A stretch of DNA of 64,000 bases from Pyrrhosoma nymphula (GCA_963573305.1 OY754333.1:15336599-15400598), one strand, 5' to 3'; shown: positions 1-11,969, numbered from the stretch's first letter. The notes: a model not told the origin generated them from the letters alone. Translations and numbers: made by a program.

Positions 1-420
1 AAGTTTTTCCAAAGTATCCTCATGATGTTCCAAATCATCGAGCCTCAGATTAAGATTTGCGGTGCGCCTGTCATGTTGATATTCTCTGTTTGGAGGCATT
101 TACTGCGTAGTATTGTTTTCCAGTCCATAGAATAACTGCGGAAAATCTTCTGGATGTTCTTCAATAGTTCCGGTTTTTCATTTCCATGAGACAAGCTGGC
201 CACCACACGGAATCAAATTCTGCCTCTAAATCAACGAATTCTATTGCCAGGTATTTTTATCTGGCATACAACCAGCTCCCTCTTAATTGTTTCTGCCACA
301 GTGAGAGGACTGAGACCTTTTCGAAGTCCGTATTGTTCTCAATGGAAATGATTTTCCTCGGGGATAGTTTCCTCAATATTTTATTTGATGGCTCTCTCGA
401 GAAGTATTCTTAACTCTGAG
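1..420 (-). pseudogene. LINE reverse-transcriptase fragment (R1/jockey-like)
   Basis: Read on the minus strand, two frames together look like the fingers/palm start of a non-LTR retrotransposon reverse transcriptase. One frame gives EQYGLRKGLSPLTVAETIKR, matching the usual Q-x-GFRKG-S-T block. After a frameshift another gives LAIEFVDLEAEFDSVWWPAC, matching motif A (F-x-D-x-x-x-A-F-D-x-V-W-W). The W-W after motif A is typical of R1/jockey-group elements. At least two stops and one frameshift lie within 400 bp, and the fragment runs off the left edge of the window. It is a dead fragment. Family assignment rests on motif memory only. Confidence 0.5.
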
Positions 421-2088
421 GTTAACAGTCAAAATGAATGGTTCCATTGGGTCCTTGTCACTGGCTTCCTATGTCGTGCATAATAGTGCAATATTACATT
501 GCTTTGGGAAGTATCCCAAGTACAAGCAGCAGCTGAACAGCTAGCTTAAAAAGGGTCCTTGTTGTTTTTCTTCTTCAATAATCATCTGGCCATGAATACT
601 GTACTAATTGGTATCTTGGCATCGCGTGACTACGGTGGTTGCCCCCTCTTACTTGATTCTGAGTTTTCTTGGGCTGGCATCTTTCTTTTCAACGTTACTG
701 CTGTTGCCGTTCAACATTTTAAATATTTCCTTCCGACGGATCTACTGTGACACATCGTTTTTATCACATCAAATATTTTGTCATTTTTACCCAAAAAGTT
801 CTTTTATCATTTCCCGTGCAAACGTTTGCCCATTCGTTGACTTGCTTGAATTTTTTGTGTACTCTGGTTTTACGAGTACGTATACAGACTAAAAATGAAA
901 AGTACGCATATCGTCTTCTTACCTCTTGATAAAGTCTGTCATTTATTGGGCGAGATGGAAATGTTTCCTCAAAACAAAAGAGCTCATCACAAGTATTAAA
1001 ACAGGGTGTGTAAAGAGAATGATTCTAAGATAAAATTGAAGAAAAAAATGTTTTATTAAAATTAAACTTGAAAATGGTTTAAGTAAATTAGGAAATAATA
1101 CCAATTTAGAAACACCTTTCCGAGCAATATATTTTGTGCTGACACGAATATGGAGAGAGAGAGAGAGAGGAAAACATTGACTCATATAATGTAATACTAA
1201 GTAAACATAACTAAGTAATATCTGAATGAATCTGAATATGTTTACTATATTTATCTGAAACTGAAATTATGGATTGATTACGACTAATAATTAACTAATA
1301 AACTAATTAATATACATCAATAATCATGTTTCTGTTATTATTTGACTATTTTAAATTATTTTTCTCATGAGAAAACGATCGAGTGTCCGAAATTGTACCA
1401 AAAAAACTGTTCAAGTATCATTCAAACTTTTATATGCTATTGAAACTTTAAACGCAGTATTTTTTTAGTGGAACGACTCGTGTTGCATCATTTAGTGTTA
1501 ACTAATATTTGCGTTAGTCAGTTCAGCTTTTAAAACTCTTTCCTGGGTGTGCAATCTTCTTGGTTATTAGAAGAATGACGCTAAGCATTCATTTCATTTC
1601 TCTTTCGTTGGACTGCTCAGGCAATAATGGTTAAATGTAGACTAATCTGTTAAAGACACATTTAATTTGACAAAAGCTCATAGGAATTGGATCATTTGCA
1701 TGTTCAAGCATTTTTTTTATCGCATCCGTTCTGGCATCGCGTTTTTTCAAACTTTCTGTCATTTTCATCCCCACTGCTTCCTTCATAACAATTAGCAATG
1801 CCGTCTGAACGGCAGGATGGCATCGTCTCACTCGTCAACGGCTCCCTTTTGAAACTTTCATTGGAACACAAGCTCACATTTGAATTTACCATCGCCACAG
1901 AAAATACAAGTTCGAGTGAACCAAGGGTTAAAAAATGTCCGTTTTCAATGCTTTTTGTCGTTGTTCTTAGTGGCGCTCCTTTCTTGTGAGTGAAGGGTTA
2001 GCACCGCGATATAAATGGGCGCAAGGTACTCAACAGAATGCATCCTCTTGGAAGATAGGATAAAGGATGCTCCCGTTTTTATGCCTAC
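421..2088. other. AT-rich intergenic stretch, no gene seen
   Basis: No reading frame here resembles a known protein. The longest open stretches are under 100 codons and are what AT-rich sequence gives by chance. The only structured feature is a short (GA)n microsatellite at 1153-1170. Confidence 0.6.
1153..1170. repeat. (GA)n microsatellite
   Basis: An uninterrupted run of GA dinucleotides, about nine units. Confidence 0.9.
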
Positions 2089-2107
2089 TTAACCCTTTCA
2101 GTCATAC

Positions 2108-2125
2108 TGTCCATTAAAATGGACA
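2108..2125. repeat. piggyBac-A palindrome copy 1
   Basis: TGTCCATTAAAATGGACA is a perfect 8-bp inverted repeat around two bases. It starts 3 bp inside the 12-bp terminal inverted repeat. In the Trichoplusia piggyBac a 19-bp internal repeat sits in the same place and is bound by the transposase C-terminal cysteine-rich domain, so a binding-site role is inferred by analogy. Confidence 0.85.
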
Positions 2126-2460
2126 TACCTATCCGGGGCTTCTCCCTGAATAGTTACATTGTGTCAATGGTGGTGAAACACAGTGTATTTGTCCGCTCAA
2201 CCTTCCTGAGCATTACTAAGTGGCAAACCCTTACTTACAAGCTTGAGCTTTAGAAGAGAGAAGGCTTGAGTAGAAAATCGCTGCACGTAGAGGAAGGTCT
2301 GCTGTTAAGTAGCATTTTGTATTATTTATAATTAAACAACTTCAAAGTTAACTGCAGTTTTTTCAATTGTATTTGGAAAATGAAATATTATTAATTCCTT
2401 GTGGAGTGGTTAATATACAATATTACATAAGTTTTATGACAATATGGCCCTGAAACATGG

Positions 2461-2478
2461 TGTCCATTTTAATGGACA
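2461..2478. repeat. piggyBac-A palindrome copy 2
   Basis: TGTCCATTTTAATGGACA has the same 8-bp arms as copy 1 with TT instead of AA in the centre. It starts 368 bp inside the left end, just before the Tc5-like insertion. Confidence 0.85.
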
Positions 2479-2488
2479 AAATTACTCA

Positions 2489-2727
2489 CAAGGAACATTT
2501 ACGAAGTGTAACGCGCCGATTTGATTCAAACTTGGCAAGTTCATAGATTTAAGTGAAAAAATGAATTCTGTGAAATTTTACGTGCCCTCGTGGCCTACGA
2601 GCCGAGATATTAGCAATCAAAAATCCGCGAACCGGCAACATTTACCGTCTATGTGATCCAGCCGCCCGCAGAGAGCGAGCCCCTCACGGCCGGTGTCGCG
2701 ATCTCGGCCGCTCGGTGGACGGCGCGC
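2489..2727 (+). repeat. Tc5-like left terminal inverted repeat
   Basis: About 239 bp matching 5385-5621 in inverted orientation with only scattered differences. Similarity starts at the terminal CAAGGAAC and stops at the ACGGCGCG block. Confidence 0.9.
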
Positions 2728-3060
2728 GGTTTTGTCTCCACGTAAAGCATTGGAGCGTCAGGTAAAGGTCGTGGTCAGGTATTTGCATGTCTCTTTACCT
2801 GACGACGCCTCCAGGAAGAGAGACGAAACGCCAAATAAAAAGCAACCAAACGCGATGGCTCCAGAGAATAATAAAATAGCGAAAACCTGAAGAATAATCG
2901 TAATTATTATATATTTGACTTGCGACACATAGTCCGAAATACGGCATTAATTAGCAGTACATTAATTTTTTGTTAAGTCATGTGAGTTTAATTTAAAGGA
3001 TGGTGGATGCAAAACATGCCACAAAATAATTATTTCGTTTTTTTCATTAAAATATATTTA

Positions 3061-4420
3061 TACACAGAAATGGTGATTTTGAAAAAAAAGATTGAAACAT
3101 AGGGGAAACTCACAATGGGCTGATTTTATAAATACTGAGTCCCCACAGACATTATCGTCTTTATTTTCACAGTATTTAACAAATATGTTTTCATCGAAGC
3201 AATATTGCACTGGAGTAATGTGGCTGTGTGGCTTTTTCCCTAAATACCCTGCCTTAAACCTCGCAAACATTATAAAATTTATGAACCTTGGAGTAGAGAA
3301 CTGGGAATACGTGAGCTATTGCATTTAGGAATATTGTTTCTTTAGAAAAGGTTCACATTTAACTGTTCTAATAACACTCGATCAGAAATTTTGTGTACTA
3401 AATATTTCCACATTCGAAAAAATTACGTCTAGTGGTTGTGTAAGTCCCGTAGTTATCATCTTCACACGAATTATTTTATTTTTCGGTATCACTTCAGTCA
3501 TGGCATGATCTTTGTAAGGGCCCCAAGAATTCACCAAAAGAAATCTTTTTATGGTAAAAAAACACTTCCGAAATATTCCTGCATGAGAATGTTTTTCGTC
3601 AGCAGCATAGAGGTTGATACAACACAGTGAATATTGGAGGATTGAAAAATGTTTGTATTTTTGGGAAATTTTCCATCCTTATCCTGCAAGCAGATGAGGA
3701 GAGGGGAGAGGAGCACAGCTTCGATTGAAATTGTCGGCTGGATCGTATAAAAATGGGTGGTTGCATGCACACACTGGACGACTAACACAACTATTTTCAC
3801 ACCGCGAAATTTCAGTGTGCGACCGGAATGAATTTATTTTTTGAAACCACTCTGATCAGTATTGAGCCCTTGCGATGCACCTCTTTCAATCAAATTTCTC
3901 ACGTCCTGGACAAATTCCTTGCCCTTTTCCGTGATGGAACGTACTTCCGTGGAATATTTCTTTGAAACAACCTTTGCCACCTTTCGCGATTCTATATTGT
4001 GATGTTTTTTCTATTTCCATAGCCAGGCCGGAGTTGCTCTAAAGTTTGGTACTCCCTGCTCCAGTTTTTTATTCTCTTCAAGAGCCCACCTTCGCAAATC
4101 CCTGTCATGAACTACTGGACGACCCTCCTTCGCTGTCTTGAAGCGGGAGAGAAGAGCAGCACGGATTAACCTGTACTTTTCCTTTAAAATACCAGCTTCC
4201 ATTACCTGCCTTTCGTAGCGATGCTGTTGTGTCCAACTTGTGATAAAGCGGAAGTTGTGCCGAACTGTCTCCAGTGAAAGATTTCCCTTCTTTCCTGACT
4301 TCCAAAATCAACTGCTATATTTTTTCTGGAGCATTGATGGATCTGGTCTTGGTTTTTTCATCGGTGAGACGTCGTACGATGTCGAAGAAGATGGGGAAGT
4401 ATGAGAAACATCATCATCTC
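3061..4420 (-). pseudogene. Tc5-like DDE transposase, broken
   Basis: Read right to left on the minus strand, pieces of one transposase appear in order. First comes an N-terminal DNA-binding region with VVHDRDLRRWALEENKKLEQ and FRATPAWLWK (about 4011-4202), as in the CENP-B/Tc5 helix-turn-helix family. Next is FVQDVRNLIERG followed by LNTDQSGF (about 3838-3950), the first catalytic Asp block. Then come TLKFRGVKIVVLVVQCVHAT (3549-3800) and LLVNSWGPYKDHA with TTGLTQPLDVIF (about 3420-3545). Last is a Cys/His-rich C-terminus, FARFKAGYLGKKP through SAHCEFPLCFNLFF (3061-3270). Several frameshifts and stops separate the pieces. The second catalytic Asp appears replaced by Asn (LLVNSW where LL(V/I)DSW is usual), but that reading is from family memory. 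Confidence 0.82.
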
Positions 4421-5384
4421 TTTCGGATTCACCACTGTTCTCTTCATTATCCTCAACAGTTTCTTAATTCCTCTCATTTTCACTGTCAAATATGAGATAT
4501 TCTTCGGTCTCACAGAGGAATTCTTCATCTTCCACACAGGATTTCAGTATCGTTGCAACACGAATATTAAAACACACTTAAATGATAATTCTTTGATATG
4601 ATACAAAGATAAATATATAGGTACTGCTATAAAAAAATTCTGTAATTTAAAACTGACCAAACACTTATTTTCGAGCTTTTCTTCCAGTTCGGTTTCTTCC
4701 CCAGTGGTTTCCGAAAAACGACGAGTATCTGGAAATTAGCTCTTCATCAGCTTCAACATGTTTAGGGGATTTATCACCTGGGCCATAATTGTCGCCTAAA
4801 CAATGTTTGAAGCTACGAGACACTAATTATTTACAGAAATTGTGGCGTTATAGCTCAATCCTAAAGTCATAAGCAGCGGGCGTGTAGAAGGTAAGCGAAT
4901 GTGTCCGAATAATCCGAAAGGCAAAGCAGAAATGACCAAATTCCACATTTTCTTCCTTGCTATTCTGTCTGCTCTGGTATCTTCTCTTCGATAGGATACC
5001 GCGTTCACGAAAGAGGCTCGGGTGATTTTATGTCGGTACATAGAAATTGTTTGAGGATGCGTACTTCTCGGAAGGCGCCAGTCTGTGTACATTCTTTTAA
5101 GATGCACGAGCTCTGCCGACCTCCCACCAAAGGATAATGGATTATTTCCCTATTCACTCACTCCGCCGTGGTTATCCCGGCAGCGGGAGGACGAGGGTGG
5201 AGTGGTCGTTCCTTTCATCGGTCATCTCGGTTTCCCTTCGTAGAGCCATCGAGAATATATATCGGCACCTTTCCCTTGCTCACTGTGGGGCGAAAAGATA
5301 TGTTTTCATTGCTTGAGAGAAGGCAATGAACAATTCTGCGTAGCCTCCTTCCTAGAGACTAATGACGACCGTCTTACCGCCGCG

Positions 5385-5621
5385 GCGCCGTACACCGAGC
5401 GGCCGAGATCGCGACACCGGCCGGGAGGGGCTCGCTCTCTGCGGGCGGCTGGATCGCAGAGACGGTAAATGTTGCCGTTTCGAGGATTTTTGATTGCTAA
5501 TATCTCGGCTCGTAGGCCACGAGGGCACGTAAAATTTCACAGAATTCATTTTTATACTTAAATCTATGAACTTGCCAATTTTGAATCAAATCGGCGCGTT
5601 ACACTTCGTAAGTGTTCCTTG
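5385..5621 (-). repeat. Tc5-like right terminal inverted repeat
   Basis: Inverted copy of 2489-2727, ending in GTTCCTTG and followed by the TCA target duplication. Confidence 0.9.
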
Positions 5622-5689
5622 TCAGTGTGTGCATGTGCTTTAGACATTTTTCCCTATGTTTTGGACTTTTAGGTATTTCAACCACCAGA

Positions 5690-7086
5690 ATAATCAGAGA
5701 AGCGGATATATTGAACATAATTAATGATGGGAATATTTCGGAGGTGGATTTTCTTGGCAGTAGCGATGCTGAGATGCACGATGAAAGTAAATGAACATTG
5801 GCTGGCGTAAACATCATTTTCCTTGTATACCCCTACACCAAATTTGGGAAGCTGCTGAGGTAGAACCTTTAGTTGATCTATCGTCTCCTCGTGAGTACTT
5901 CAGCAGGTACATCCCAGAGGAATTTATCGACTGTATGGTGGATATGACTAACAATTATGCTATACAAACCGATACGGCACGGTGGACGGACTGTCGTATG
6001 ATTTTCTAATTTATCAGGGTGCGACAACTGAATTTAAAAAAGAAATACATCTACAAATTGGGCATGGTGCTTCAGTATTGACAGAATATCAAGTGCAAAC
6101 CATGAGTTGTACTTGGATAACTTTTTAGCTCCTATCACTTGCTGCAAATATGCAAAAGGAAAAATATTCTGGCTGCAGGAACTACATGAATAAACAGGTT
6201 TTCTAAACTCCCACTGATGTCCGATTCAAAAATGAAAAGAAAGGGTAGAGGATATTGTGAAAAAGTGTGTATCAGGGACGGTGACGTTATTCTTACAAAG
6301 TGGGTGGACAATAGAACAGTTGTGATGGCCTCCAATTTCATTGGAAAGGGATATTTGGATGAAGCGAATCGCTGGGATAGGAAGGAAGGAAAGTATGTCC
6401 ATATAACTAGGCCTAAAGTAATTAGCAAGTACAGTTCTAACATGTGAGGAGTGGACAAACTTGAATTTTAATCACCTTTTATAGAACATTTACTCGCTGC
6501 ACTCGCTAGGGTCCCCCCTAGAACCCCCGGCCCCCAATTTTTTGGGGTGATTGACAAAATTTTAGTATGGCACCATGTTGCTAAGACACTATAAATGATA
6601 TAGGGTAGGGATATGCATAAAGTTGCAGGCATCGCTTATATCTACAAGAAACTGTAAACAGATTTATCCTCCAACTTCTACTTTAGAAGTTACAGTGAAA
6701 AAACCGAAAAATGGTAATTTTGCGCCATGTTTCAGTGAACTATAAGTGTAATGTAAGTTACCATGACAGATTGTTGGAACCCAAAGTTGTGCCTCGATTT
6801 GCTTCACTTCCGAATGGAAGTGGCAGAATCTTTGATAAAATCACGAAAATCTGATAAGAAAATGGGTCGACTACCTAGCACCGGTGAAACGCCAAACCCC
6901 AAGGGACACAAAAGAGCTTTGCTCAGATGCTTGCTATGATGGTATGAACAATTTTCCTGAAATGGATGCTAAAAAAGAGGCTACAAGGTGTAAATTAATG
7001 AAATGTGTATCTACTGTTTAAAATGTAATCGCCAACTTTGCTTAGCTAAAGATAAAAATTGTTTCATAACTTATCATACGAAATAA
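5690..7086 (+). pseudogene. piggyBac-A transposase, internally deleted
   Basis: Plus-strand fragments of a PGBD-type (DDE_Tnp_1_7) transposase lie in the right order. The N-terminal acidic region is at about 5700-5793 (READILNIINDGNISEVDF). The start of the core is at 5855-5975 (SPREYFSRYIPEEFIDCMVD, then MTNNYA). The late core is at about 6160-6460 (RFSKLPLMSDSKMKRKGRGY, KWVDNRTVVMASNF, then GVDKL after a stop). A C-terminal Cys-rich end lies at about 6870-7086 (PSTGETPNPKGHKR, KCNRQLCLAKDKNCFITYH, stop at 7084). The centre of the catalytic core, including the first two Asp blocks, is missing between about 6010 and 6150. The stretch from 6470 to 6840 does not look like transposase and may be another insertion. 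Confidence 0.78.
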
Positions 7087-7254
7087 ATTACGCATGTGAA
7101 TAAAATAATACTGTATATACATAAATTATATCATTATGAGATCATATGGAGTGTTTTTAGCCAACAAAGTTTCCTAAAAATCATGTTAAAACAAACGGTA
7201 AATCCAATGAGTGTGGCAGGTACTCAAAAAAGAAAAATACCCTTTGAGTAATTT

Positions 7255-7272
7255 TGTCCATTAAAATGGACA
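7255..7272. repeat. piggyBac-A palindrome copy 3
   Basis: TGTCCATTAAAATGGACA, identical to copy 1, with its outer edge 130 bp inside the right end of the element. Confidence 0.85.
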
Positions 7273-7406
7273 TGAACAAAAAATTTCAGCTTTGGACAAA
7301 TCAACATAATTTTTTGTAAATATGTTAAGAAGACCATAATCAACGTAAAACATACAAAAAATAATTTTAAACTCTATGGAAAAAAAAGACTGACTGAAAG
7401 GGTTAA

Positions 7407-8935
7407 ATAAAGGGGTTGGGTGCCTTCACGATAGTAGTGGTAAGGCAGAACTAATTCTGTGATGATCTTATCTATAGAGTGAAACCTACGTTATGGCCAT
7501 GTTTGTCAACAAAAATGATTTTGTCAATGGTATCTATATAAATGCTGTCTTTATTACTTATGTTTGTCACACCGAGTTATTGGATGCAATGGGCAATGTA
7601 AAGTGAAATAATCTAAGCTTATTTTCTTAGTAACACGGAAATGGCTAATGGGTTTCAAATTCAAGGAGGACCAATTCGAATTAAGTTTTAATGTAAGAAA
7701 ATTTAAGCACAGAATCGGGTGTAGTAAAAATGTTTGTATTATGTCGTGATAAATCAATGGTTATAAGAATAAAACTGATCAGAGAAAACAATTTGGAGGT
7801 ATGATGGTACAGTGTTATTTCCCACATGCAATTAATTAAGTAGGATAATATCATCTGTAGTTACAGTATCGTGTGTTCATAAGAGATGGCATGTTGGCTA
7901 ATACCATAAGTGACTGTACTAAATTATTTTCTTTATTAGGATGTAATTCTCGCTGAGAAAGTATCAATATTATGTGATTATGATAAAAAGTGGCTGATAT
8001 TACAGGTATAACCTGAATGATTTATCGACGAACTCTTCATTATCGCATTGCGTTTGTACTTAGCGAATGTAGGCATGAGTCTGTAAGTAGAACATTAGGG
8101 ATGACGATAAATGCAATAAATAAAGTCATTTGAATGGTATGAAAAGATCTAATATTCATTAGAACGAAATATTTAGTGGTTTCCAGGCAAATCTTCTGCG
8201 TCAATTTTATGAATACCGAAAGTTTCATCGAAACATAGCGGGAAGTTAAAGCACCAACTCGGCCGGAATCCCGAGAAACGTCAACACTTAAAATGCTTTG
8301 GAGTATGCTTTACCGATCATTCTGATGTGAAGCATTTAACTGTGTACTGAAAATGCTTCAATCATTTTTCAGGAAAATGTGATGTTCTCTTCTTAGCTGA
8401 ATCCAATGGAAACTATATCAATTTTCAAATATTTTCCTGCGGTAAAAAATAAGTATGCTAGCCAAGAAATAGTTTCTCATTCACTTTTGAAAATTCCGAG
8501 AGGTTGAGAATTGAATTTTTAATAATATCTTAACCTAATGATTGAAAACTTCTTTCTTCCTGCCTTCAATTTCTATTCTAAGAAGCATAGCTCATGAAGT
8601 GTTTCCTATGGCTAGAACTAAATTGCTTGTTAATTTTAATAATAGAATTTGATATGCCCACAAGATGCAAAATATTGTTCCAAAATAATGTATTTTCCAT
8701 ACACGGTAACTGTAGTCGTTGAAGGAAACATTAATGCAAATGATAGATACTTTTCCTTTAACTCATTTATGGTCCACAAGTTCCTCTGTGGGATTGTTTT
8801 AACTCGACAAAAGCATACTTGACAACGGAGTCCCTAAAGGTTTAACCTAGACGGCGCCAAACCTTTCCCGATCGAAGACCACTATCCATTCGATTTCCGA
8901 TATCGAATAATCGATTCCTGCCCTCTGGAGGGTGT
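7407..8935. other. AT-rich stretch, no gene seen
   Basis: Nothing recognisable in six frames; all open stretches are short. No repeat structure was noticed. Confidence 0.6.
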
Positions 8936-9480
8936 GTATGTGCGTGGACATAAACTTTTCCTCCGGCCTCTCTCACTCAGCCTCTCTCTCTCTCTCTAAA
9001 ACTAGGCCCAGTAGAATTCGACTCCACACTTCATCCCTCTCCCTTCCATCTCCGCGACGTAAACCCCGTTCCATTTCCCTCAAGGACCCAAAAGGAGGAG
9101 GCGGGCTTGAGGTGGATCGGGTTTTGGCGAAGGGCTCTTCGGGAAATCACCCGCAAAAACTACTCCTTCCCTATCCAGGAGATGGACCTTAATTGTTGGG
9201 GCCATTAGGCCATCCGCTAGCCAATGGTCCCGCACTTTCGCTGACCTCGTTCTCGGCCAATCCGTGACCTTTCTCCCTTCTCCCACCTCAATTCCCTTGC
9301 CACATATCTCGAGAGTTCTCCCCCAATACCAGTCCAAGGCTGTATCTCTTCCACTCCCATCTCACCCCTTGTGCCTCCTCCTAGCTTCATCGCCACTTCG
9401 GGCCAACCCTTCCTACCTACTTCCGCTACTCTCCGCCTTCAACTCCCCCGAAATTGAATTCGGAAATCAATCCAATTACT
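8936..9480. other. C+T-rich island with (CT)n
   Basis: A GC-richer, pyrimidine-rich segment on the plus strand, with a (CT)n run at 8982-8997. Open frames of 85-89 codons exist but have the Ser/Pro/Leu-rich composition that pyrimidine-rich DNA gives by chance. No protein family was recognised. Confidence 0.5.
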
Positions 9481-11606
9481 GCCCGCTTTTGGTGATGAAA
9501 AAAGGCGAGATGAGGCCCGTTATGCTCCCGTAAGTCAGGTGACCGCACAGTTTAGAGGATAGTGTGTAGATGGGACGAAACGCCAGTGGAGACCAAATGG
9601 GTTCCCTGGAATTAGTGCTAATAAATAGAATTAGTGTGGATACGAAGTTATTGGTTTTTCATTCTGACAGTACGAGTTCGAATCCCGGCAACGGTGTAGG
9701 TTTCTCAGTTGAATATTGTTCATTAATTGATAGCTATGTGGGAAACACTGCATCAGGTTTGTTCGGGCCAGCATGCTGTCAGTCGGATGAGACATCAAAT
9801 TGCGGACTTTTGGTGCATTTTTTGTAATAATGAGGCTAGTGAGTATGCCGAGATTTTCTATTTCAGTCAACCATTTCCCAACCTATCCAACGATTCTAAT
9901 CGGCGTAAATTGACATAGTTTCCGGTTCTAATCCGCATCCACATAAATTGAAGAAGCTATCAGCGGCGCTCCATGAAAAATGAGGCAAAAATAAGATTTG
10001 AAACAGAAAATATGGAATTCACTGTCAACATTTTAAATATCTCCCCGTAAAACTGCAAATTTTAGTAGCAAATAAAAACAGAGCTCTATTTGTTTATGAT
10101 ATTCTTCCTCTACTTAGGTTCTTTGGTTGACTTGGGAGGAATTTCAGAATATTTTATCAAAACCAACATATTGCAGGATTATTTCGTCCTGTTTATTGCA
10201 ATTTGATCCTTGCGTATTAATGATTCAATCGATATTAGGTACTTTACCAATTAAATTTTAAAAACTGCAATAGTATGATGAATGGTTAAAAACGGTCTGC
10301 CGAAGGTCAACGTGCCAATTTGTATTCTAAATAAATCATTAAAAAAGTTTACGCTAGGAAACACCTGCAGGTTATTTAATTATAGCTGAAGCATATTCTA
10401 CTTACTTTCGCAGACTTTAAGATCAATCTCCTGTGTACTCATTCCTGAATGTATAAAAAATTGGTCTTCAGAAAAAAAGGACTTGTTATAGAGGAAAATA
10501 GCACAGTGAGGAATAATGGGTAATGTATTTTAATGTTGTGGTCGACAAAACCACAAAATAGGCAATTACTATGCTTATAAAACAATGGATCTAAAGAATC
10601 ATGACAAATTTAATTATTTTCGATAAAATTGTAAAGAATAAAAGGAAATGCAACAGCCTAGCTCCATTATTAGCAGATAATAGGGACCGGAAACATTATT
10701 GCTCATGCGGTATGCTTAAAACAAGATAAACATTCGGTAAGATAATCACCTTGAATTCAAATTAATATTTCAGGCTTTACTTTGTGGAAGTGAATCACAT
10801 TCAATTATGCATAACTTGGAAAATTGCACATTTTCTATTCTTTCCAACCTTAGTTTCGGCACACTATATTACGGTTGGTATTAAGTTTTCGTTTATACTT
10901 ATACACGCCACGGAAGAAATGATATTTCCCCCTCCTACTCATTCACTCATCTTAAGTGTATAAGGACACACGAATAAGTTATGCATACTGTGATTATTTC
11001 ATTGACTATAGACGTCGAAGTCACGGTTGATGAGAATAAAAATTGATCAACGAGTGATTATTATCAGTCAGCGGTATTACATATACTATATTGTTGTATA
11101 AAACAAGGTTGTATATAACAGATTGTATAAAAAAATAAATGAGAGATTTAACATTCTATTTGAGCCAGACAACACTAATGAGAGTACGTTGTGGTCCGCT
11201 AATAATTTAGCGGTTTCAATTCAAATTTCTCGGATGAGTTACTAACTTTTTCCGCGTGTTTTTTTAACTCTGAGATTTTTAACTGATGTCATACTTTACA
11301 TTATATACAAGCTTATATTTCCCTCCGATTCGTATTTACAGTTCACGCATGTACAACGAATTTATAAGCCGAAATCGTGTGTAAAATTGGAGGAAACGTA
11401 GTTTTGCAATTTAGATCATTGAAACAAAACATTAGCAAACATATTATCTAATGATTGGACTCGACCATTTCCTGCTCATTTTATCATGCTAATTAAATAT
11501 TTATATTAATGAGAAACCTTTAACCCAGGGTCAAATCTTGGTAGTGAATCATGAAACAGCAATTGTAGAATGAATCATGTCAACGCAAACTGGATGATTC
11601 TCTTGC
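9481..11606. other. Mostly AT-rich DNA, possible tRNA-like scrap
   Basis: No gene recognised. GAGTTCGAATCCCGGC at about 9669-9684 resembles a tRNA B-box, as seen in tRNA-derived SINEs, but no convincing A-box or cloverleaf precedes it. Confidence 0.45.
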
Positions 11607-11969
11607 TCAAACTCGATTTCCAACGTATCTGCATTTCTTGCCATTATCACCAGTAAGGATTAGACTTTTTGCTGAGAGTAACCGGTCACAATGGGAAACG
11701 AGGCCATTTATCCTGTAAATGACAAGAGAGACCATAGTTGCAGATGGGGCAAATTCGCTTACCCTTAGGATGCATCCACCGTTCACCCTGCCAATTACCC
11801 ACATTGCATTTCGCGGAGACGCGCTGGTCGCAGGAATATCCGAGGTCGTACTGGAGTCCGTGTCTCCATATCCGCCTTCATCAACCCCGTCAGGCCGTGG
11901 ACACGAATCACATTGGCCTTGGGGTCGCAAGCGAGCATTATTGCTTGTTAGTGACTGACGTGTTACCAA
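11607..11969 (-). other. Unrecognised open segment, GC-richer than its flanks
   Basis: A 120-codon minus-strand frame and two overlapping 79-84-codon plus-strand frames are open across this patch, which is clearly more GC-rich than the DNA on either side. No domain or family was recognised in any frame. Frames open on both strands usually mean composition rather than coding. It could be a decayed repeat or part of an exon; neither can be supported. Confidence 0.2.

Larger units (their letters stand above)
2489..5621 (-). mobile_element. Tc5-like DNA transposon nested in piggyBac-A
   Basis: The element is bounded by CAAGGAAC...GTTCCTTG and flanked by TCA on both sides (2486-2488 and 5622-5624). 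This is a 3-bp T-N-A target duplication, as known for Tc5-group elements. It has long, near-identical terminal inverted repeats (2489-2727 and 5385-5621) that are more GC-rich than the surroundings, and a minus-strand transposase remnant between them. Total length is 3,133 bp. Insertion into the left part of piggyBac-A makes it younger than that element. It is degraded inside, but its ends are well preserved. Confidence 0.88.
2093..7402 (+). mobile_element. piggyBac-A: degraded piggyBac-type transposon carrying a nested Tc5-like insert
   Basis: The ends are inverted copies of CCCTTTCAGTCA (2093-2104 and, inverted, 7391-7402). Each is flanked directly by TTAA (2089-2092 and 7403-7406), the target duplication that defines piggyBac elements. 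Total span is 5,310 bp; without the nested transposon at 2489-5621 and its 3-bp duplication the element would be about 2.17 kb. A broken plus-strand transposase lies between about 5690 and 7086. Three copies of the palindrome TGTCCATT-(2 nt)-AATGGACA lie at 2108-2125, 2461-2478 and 7255-7272. The end structure is seen directly; the family follows from TTAA, the inverted repeats and the protein remnants. Confidence 0.9.

Noticed and set aside
4823..5107. 94-codon minus-strand ORF inside the Tc5-like element
   Set aside because: It lies upstream of the recognisable transposase and shows no family motif; probably leader sequence.
9669..9684. tRNA or SINE from a B-box match
   Set aside because: GAGTTCGAATCCCGGC alone, without a convincing A-box at the right distance.
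11520..11545. Possible piggyBac end (TTAACCCAGGGTC)
   Set aside because: No partner end and no internal palindrome at the expected distance.
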